Assembly (NCBI RefSeq): GCF_000226295.1
Contig: NC_016024.1
Coordinates: 1,161,501-1,225,500, forward strand
Length of the DNA: 64,000 nt
Direction of reading: 5' to 3'
Origin: Chloracidobacterium thermophilum B
Lineage (GTDB): Bacteria; Acidobacteriota; Blastocatellia; Chloracidobacteriales; Chloracidobacteriaceae
The number at the start of each line of letters is the position of its first letter. Within the stretch, counting starts at the first letter, position 1. The notes beneath the pieces were generated by a model. The model ran no database searches. It was given only the letters and a program-made list of their open reading frames with translations, and was not told the DNA's origin. Shown here one piece after another: positions 61,365 through 64,000 of the stretch. The position numbers and the translations under genes were made by a program.

Positions 61365-63149
61365 TCACGGTTTGTCCGGCCCTGTGACGAAACCGCCGGA
61401 CAGTCCCCGCTGTGGGTCACGCAGCCGAAAACCTGTTTTGTGGTAGGGCGGCGAGCACGGGAGCGGCAGGTCCCAGCAGATGGCGTGGGGGACAGTCACT
61501 TCAATGCCGTTGATAAGTTGCCGCTTCACCGTCGTGTCAGCCACCGGTGGCTCACTTTCCAGATACTCGATGCGGCGGACACGCGGCGGCCATATCCATC
61601 CGGGCGCGTGGTCAGGTGTGTTGGAGACCTTCCCGGCAGCAATAGCCCGTTGGATGAGGCACTCCGTCTTGGATGAGATCAGGGATAGTCCTGTGAGGGC
61701 CGCCGTCAGGAAGCCAGCGAGGATGAAAATACCGACGTGCCCCGTGTGTTTCCACTGCATTCTGGTTGTACCAAGCTGCCAGCGCGCGGCAAGGCGCGGA
61801 ACGAAGTCAGCAAGTCCAAGACTGATGGCAATGACCGGGTAGCCCAGCAGAAAGCGCAGTGATGGCGCAGCGGCCATGACGTAGAGTGTGCCTGCCGTTG
61901 ACAGTACCAATGCCCACCGGAAGGCAGGTGTCCACTGCCGCCAGTGTCGCCAGCCCCAAACAAGAACGCCAAGCTGTATCAGCAGCAGCCCGGTTGCCAG
62001 CCGTTCGTGGGCAAGCCAGTGCGGAAGCCACCGGAGCGGGTAATCCGGGCCCGGCGGAACAGGCTGCCCTGACCACTGCGCAAACACCCGAATGGCATTG
62101 GTCGTAAAGACCGGGTTTTCATACTGCCAGGGCAATCCCAATCCAAAGGCCCGTGAAGGGAAAAAGGGGTAGCCGGACATCGCAACGCGCGCCACGACGC
62201 CGGGGGCAAGCAACAGGCTGCCAAGCAGACCGGCCCGCAGAAGGTATCCAGGTTGCCGGCTGGCGGCAAAAACAAAGCATCCGCCGATGATGACCACCGG
62301 CAGGGCATTGAGTTTGACACCGGCCAAACCAAGCGCCATCAGCCAGACCAGAAGACGTGCATTGCCGGCGTCCTGAGTGGATGCCGGTGTTGTCGTGAGA
62401 AAAAACATCCAAGCTACGATGATCACGCCGAAAATCACCGGAATATCCGGTGACGGCGAAACGATGATGGCTCCCAGAAAGCGTGCCGCCAACAGCCACG
62501 TCAGCCCGGAGGCTATCAGTAAAAACCAATCGGCAGGTTGTTCTGTCCGTCGCCAGATGCGGCTGCCGGCGAGTAAGAGATGCAGGGTCAGCAGGGCATA
62601 AGCAACGCTGTTGGCAACGTTGTAGGCGCGTCCCGCCAACGGCCCGGCATTGAACGGCGCTGCCAGCGCAAACCAAGTCGAACCGTAACCAAGCGTCCAG
62701 TTGAGCAAGGCCAGGCCGGGAACCGTACCGTAGTGTGACAGCCATTCAATGCTCCCGATGTGATAAACGCCGGCATCAATGATGAAACTGGGACGATTGA
62801 AAAACGCCCCGTTGCTGACCGCAATGGCTGCCAGGGCCACAATCCACGCTGGTTGTCGCCGAAGCCGTTGCCATATTTCCAGCCACCGTAGGTGCACCCG
62901 GCCTGTCGTCAGTGCCGGAAGACAGAGCACAAGTGCCAGCAGCGCCCCGGAAAGAGGCGTAAGCGGCATCAGCAACGACAGCGCCAGCAAGGCATTGCCA
63001 AGAGTCAACAGCCCAATCCAGATGGCGGCCAACCAGTAATCTCCAAGGCGGTATGCGGGAGACAGCGCCCGTGACACATACCCGACGCTGACCCCGACGA
63101 GGTAGCTGGTCAGGGCGAGAAGGCCAAAGGCAAAGGCGAAAAACAGCAT
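61365..63149 (-). CDS. Polytopic membrane protein of the surface-polysaccharide cluster (LIC_10190-like)
   Basis: 594 aa with about 12 hydrophobic segments through residue ~480 and an extracytoplasmic C-terminal tail. The periplasmic loop INDAGVYHIGS-like region (FIIDAGVYHIGSIEWLS) and the tail motif AICWDLPLPCSPPYHKTGFRLRD resemble the LIC_10190 group of glycosyltransferase-like membrane proteins; that attribution is from memory. It may be a lipid-linked-sugar transferase or polymerase. It is the fourth gene of the DegT-GT2-acetyltransferase group. Confidence 0.65.
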   Translation of the reverse strand: MLFFAFAFGLLALTSYLVGVSVGYVSRALSPAYRLGDYWLAAIWIGLLTLGNALLALSLLMPLTPLSGALLALVLCLPALTTGRVHLRWLEIWQRLRRQPAWIVALAAIAVSNGAFFNRPSFIIDAGVYHIGSIEWLSHYGTVPGLALLNWTLGYGSTWFALAAPFNAGPLAGRAYNVANSVAYALLTLHLLLAGSRIWRRTEQPADWFLLIASGLTWLLAARFLGAIIVSPSPDIPVIFGVIIVAWMFFLTTTPASTQDAGNARLLVWLMALGLAGVKLNALPVVIIGGCFVFAASRQPGYLLRAGLLGSLLLAPGVVARVAMSGYPFFPSRAFGLGLPWQYENPVFTTNAIRVFAQWSGQPVPPGPDYPLRWLPHWLAHERLATGLLLIQLGVLVWGWRHWRQWTPAFRWALVLSTAGTLYVMAAAPSLRFLLGYPVIAISLGLADFVPRLAARWQLGTTRMQWKHTGHVGIFILAGFLTAALTGLSLISSKTECLIQRAIAAGKVSNTPDHAPGWIWPPRVRRIEYLESEPPVADTTVKRQLINGIEVTVPHAICWDLPLPCSPPYHKTGFRLRDPQRGLSGGFVTGPDKP

Positions 63150-63176
63150 AAGGTGCGCTTGAACCAGACCGTGACG

Positions 63177-63773
63177 TTATGGCAGGCGCTCAAAGCGGTT
63201 GCCGCGCCAACCGAGCCGATAGCGTTCCCGTCCCGCGCCATCTTTGACCACAATCGTCGTCCCATAGCGCGGCAGCTCATACACGTGGCAGTCCGCCGCC
63301 TCGAAATCCTCGCAGCGGCGATAGTCGGGAATGAGGTTCCGGGTTACATCCACAAAGCCTCCCGGTTGCTCGTCCAGCAGCCAGCACTCTGACCCCATTT
63401 CGTAGTCGGCCGTGACGGCAATCAGGTACGTCCCATCGCTCCGGCGGAACTTGGCCACCGTGACCGTCGGCCGTGCGCCATCGCCGGCAATTTGCAAGTA
63501 GCCGTTGCGTTCGTCGCGGACGGTGACGTGCTCCGGGCGCAGCAGCGTCCGGCGGCGGGCGCGCGGCACACTGGGCAGGTAACTGTCAGGAATGGCCAGG
63601 AAATACTCATCCAGGGTGCGCCCCCGGCTGGGGCGCGAAGCGCGGTTTTTCAGTGCGGCTTTCTGTTCGGCAGTGTCCTGCCCGGCAACGTCCGGCGACC
63701 ACAGCCAGACACCCAGCAACAACCCTACCCCGGTGACAAACCAGGGCGGGAACCTTTCCGTCATCCAAAACAT
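63177..63773 (-). CDS. Secreted protein of unknown function
   Basis: 198 aa from the ATG at 63773 (MFWMTERFPPWF), preceded by AGAGG; a longer frame to 63986 has no support. A signal sequence (VTGVGLLLGVWLWSPDVAGQ) is followed by a basic segment and a C-terminal beta-rich domain (YLQIAGDGARPTVTVAKFRRSDGTYLIAVTADY, AADCHVYELPRYGTTIVV). Cys residues occur singly. No family is recognised. It starts 28 bases upstream of the polytopic membrane protein gene's end-coupled unit, so co-transcription is likely. Confidence 0.65.
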   Translation of the reverse strand: MFWMTERFPPWFVTGVGLLLGVWLWSPDVAGQDTAEQKAALKNRASRPSRGRTLDEYFLAIPDSYLPSVPRARRRTLLRPEHVTVRDERNGYLQIAGDGARPTVTVAKFRRSDGTYLIAVTADYEMGSECWLLDEQPGGFVDVTRNLIPDYRRCEDFEAADCHVYELPRYGTTIVVKDGAGRERYRLGWRGNRFERLP

Positions 63774-63877
63774 AACCAGTCCTCTCGCACAGCTTGCCCA
63801 ACCGGAAACCGTGAGGCGATGATAGATGATTCGGGTTGAAAAACGTTCAATACCTGCAAGGAGATTGACAGCCTTTG

Positions 63878-64000
63878 ATGCACTCTGCCAAGCCCTGGAC
63901 GGCCCTGTTCCAGCCGGTTCGATGGATGGCCGTCCTGTTCCTGTCGTTTCTGGCGATAACCTGGCCCGGCGTAGCCCAGCAGCCACGACTCGGTGAGCAA
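63878..64000 (+). CDS. N-terminal part of a secreted protein (truncated by the window)
   Basis: An ATG at 63878 opens a 41-codon frame that continues past the window edge. It starts MHSAKPWTALFQPVRWMAVLFLSFLAITWPGVAQQPRLGEQ (shortened: basic start, then a hydrophobic core and an A-Q-Q cleavage-like site), which is a clear signal peptide. AAGGAG lies 14 bases upstream. The mature protein is not in the window, so no function can be given. Confidence 0.6.
   Translation, partial: MHSAKPWTALFQPVRWMAVLFLSFLAITWPGVAQQPRLGEQ

Overview
The window is about 60% GC and gene-dense, with genes on both strands in short operons. It most likely comes from an acidobacterium, probably a thermophilic Chloracidobacterium-type member of the Blastocatellia. 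The best clue is a von Willebrand factor A protein of the 'VWFA-related Acidobacterial domain' type (21329-22579). The taxonomic call is inference from gene content, not from a marker-gene search.

Layout. 1-12 kb: a truncated response regulator, an orphan PIN protein, the PrkA kinase, aroA, an NtrC-type sigma-54 activator, a processive family 2 glycosyltransferase, a thioredoxin-fold protein, coaD, an HD hydrolase and a flavin reductase. 12-24 kb (mostly minus strand): DAHP synthase, rsmI, a hydrolase, a YebC-family regulator, an HD-GYP response regulator, SppA, an alanine-type aminotransferase, LolA, the VWFA protein, an MFS permease and a phosphoesterase. 24-35 kb: an exopolysaccharide-initiating sugar transferase, xseA, a GAF/PAS/GGDEF protein, the RNase P RNA gene with terminator, two tRNA-Ser genes flanking a 14-bp tandem repeat, tadA, topA and a LEA14-like protein. 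35.3-37.8 kb: a clearly AT-rich insertion carrying an AccI-like restriction endonuclease and an adenine methyltransferase. 37.8-43.9 kb: dtd, a secreted protein, a cpdA-like phosphodiesterase, a zinc-sensor/His-rich protein pair, a degenerate TrpE-like protein and hisIE. 51-57 kb: histidine degradation by the formylglutamate route (hutU, hutI, hutG, hutF) with cobU. 56.9-64 kb: an OlsF-like double acyltransferase and a surface-polysaccharide cluster, ending in a truncated secreted protein.

The most interesting region is 43.9-49.7 kb, a lasso peptide biosynthetic cluster on the minus strand: RRE (PqqD-like, B1), leader protease (B2), lasso cyclase (C), a precursor, a decayed cyclase fragment, a second precursor and an HPr-kinase-like tailoring kinase. 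A PRMT-type methyltransferase with a PqqD-like tail is transcribed divergently. Both precursors carry the leader signature Y-x-x-P-x-[L/F]-x3-G-S-L-x3-T and a core beginning Ala with Asp at position 9, which predicts two nine-residue-ring lasso peptides. The precursor at 45573-45752 (59 aa) is small enough to be missed by ordinary gene calling. The cyclase relic between the precursors shows that a cyclase-precursor unit was duplicated in tandem and one cyclase copy then decayed, leaving one enzyme set with two substrates.
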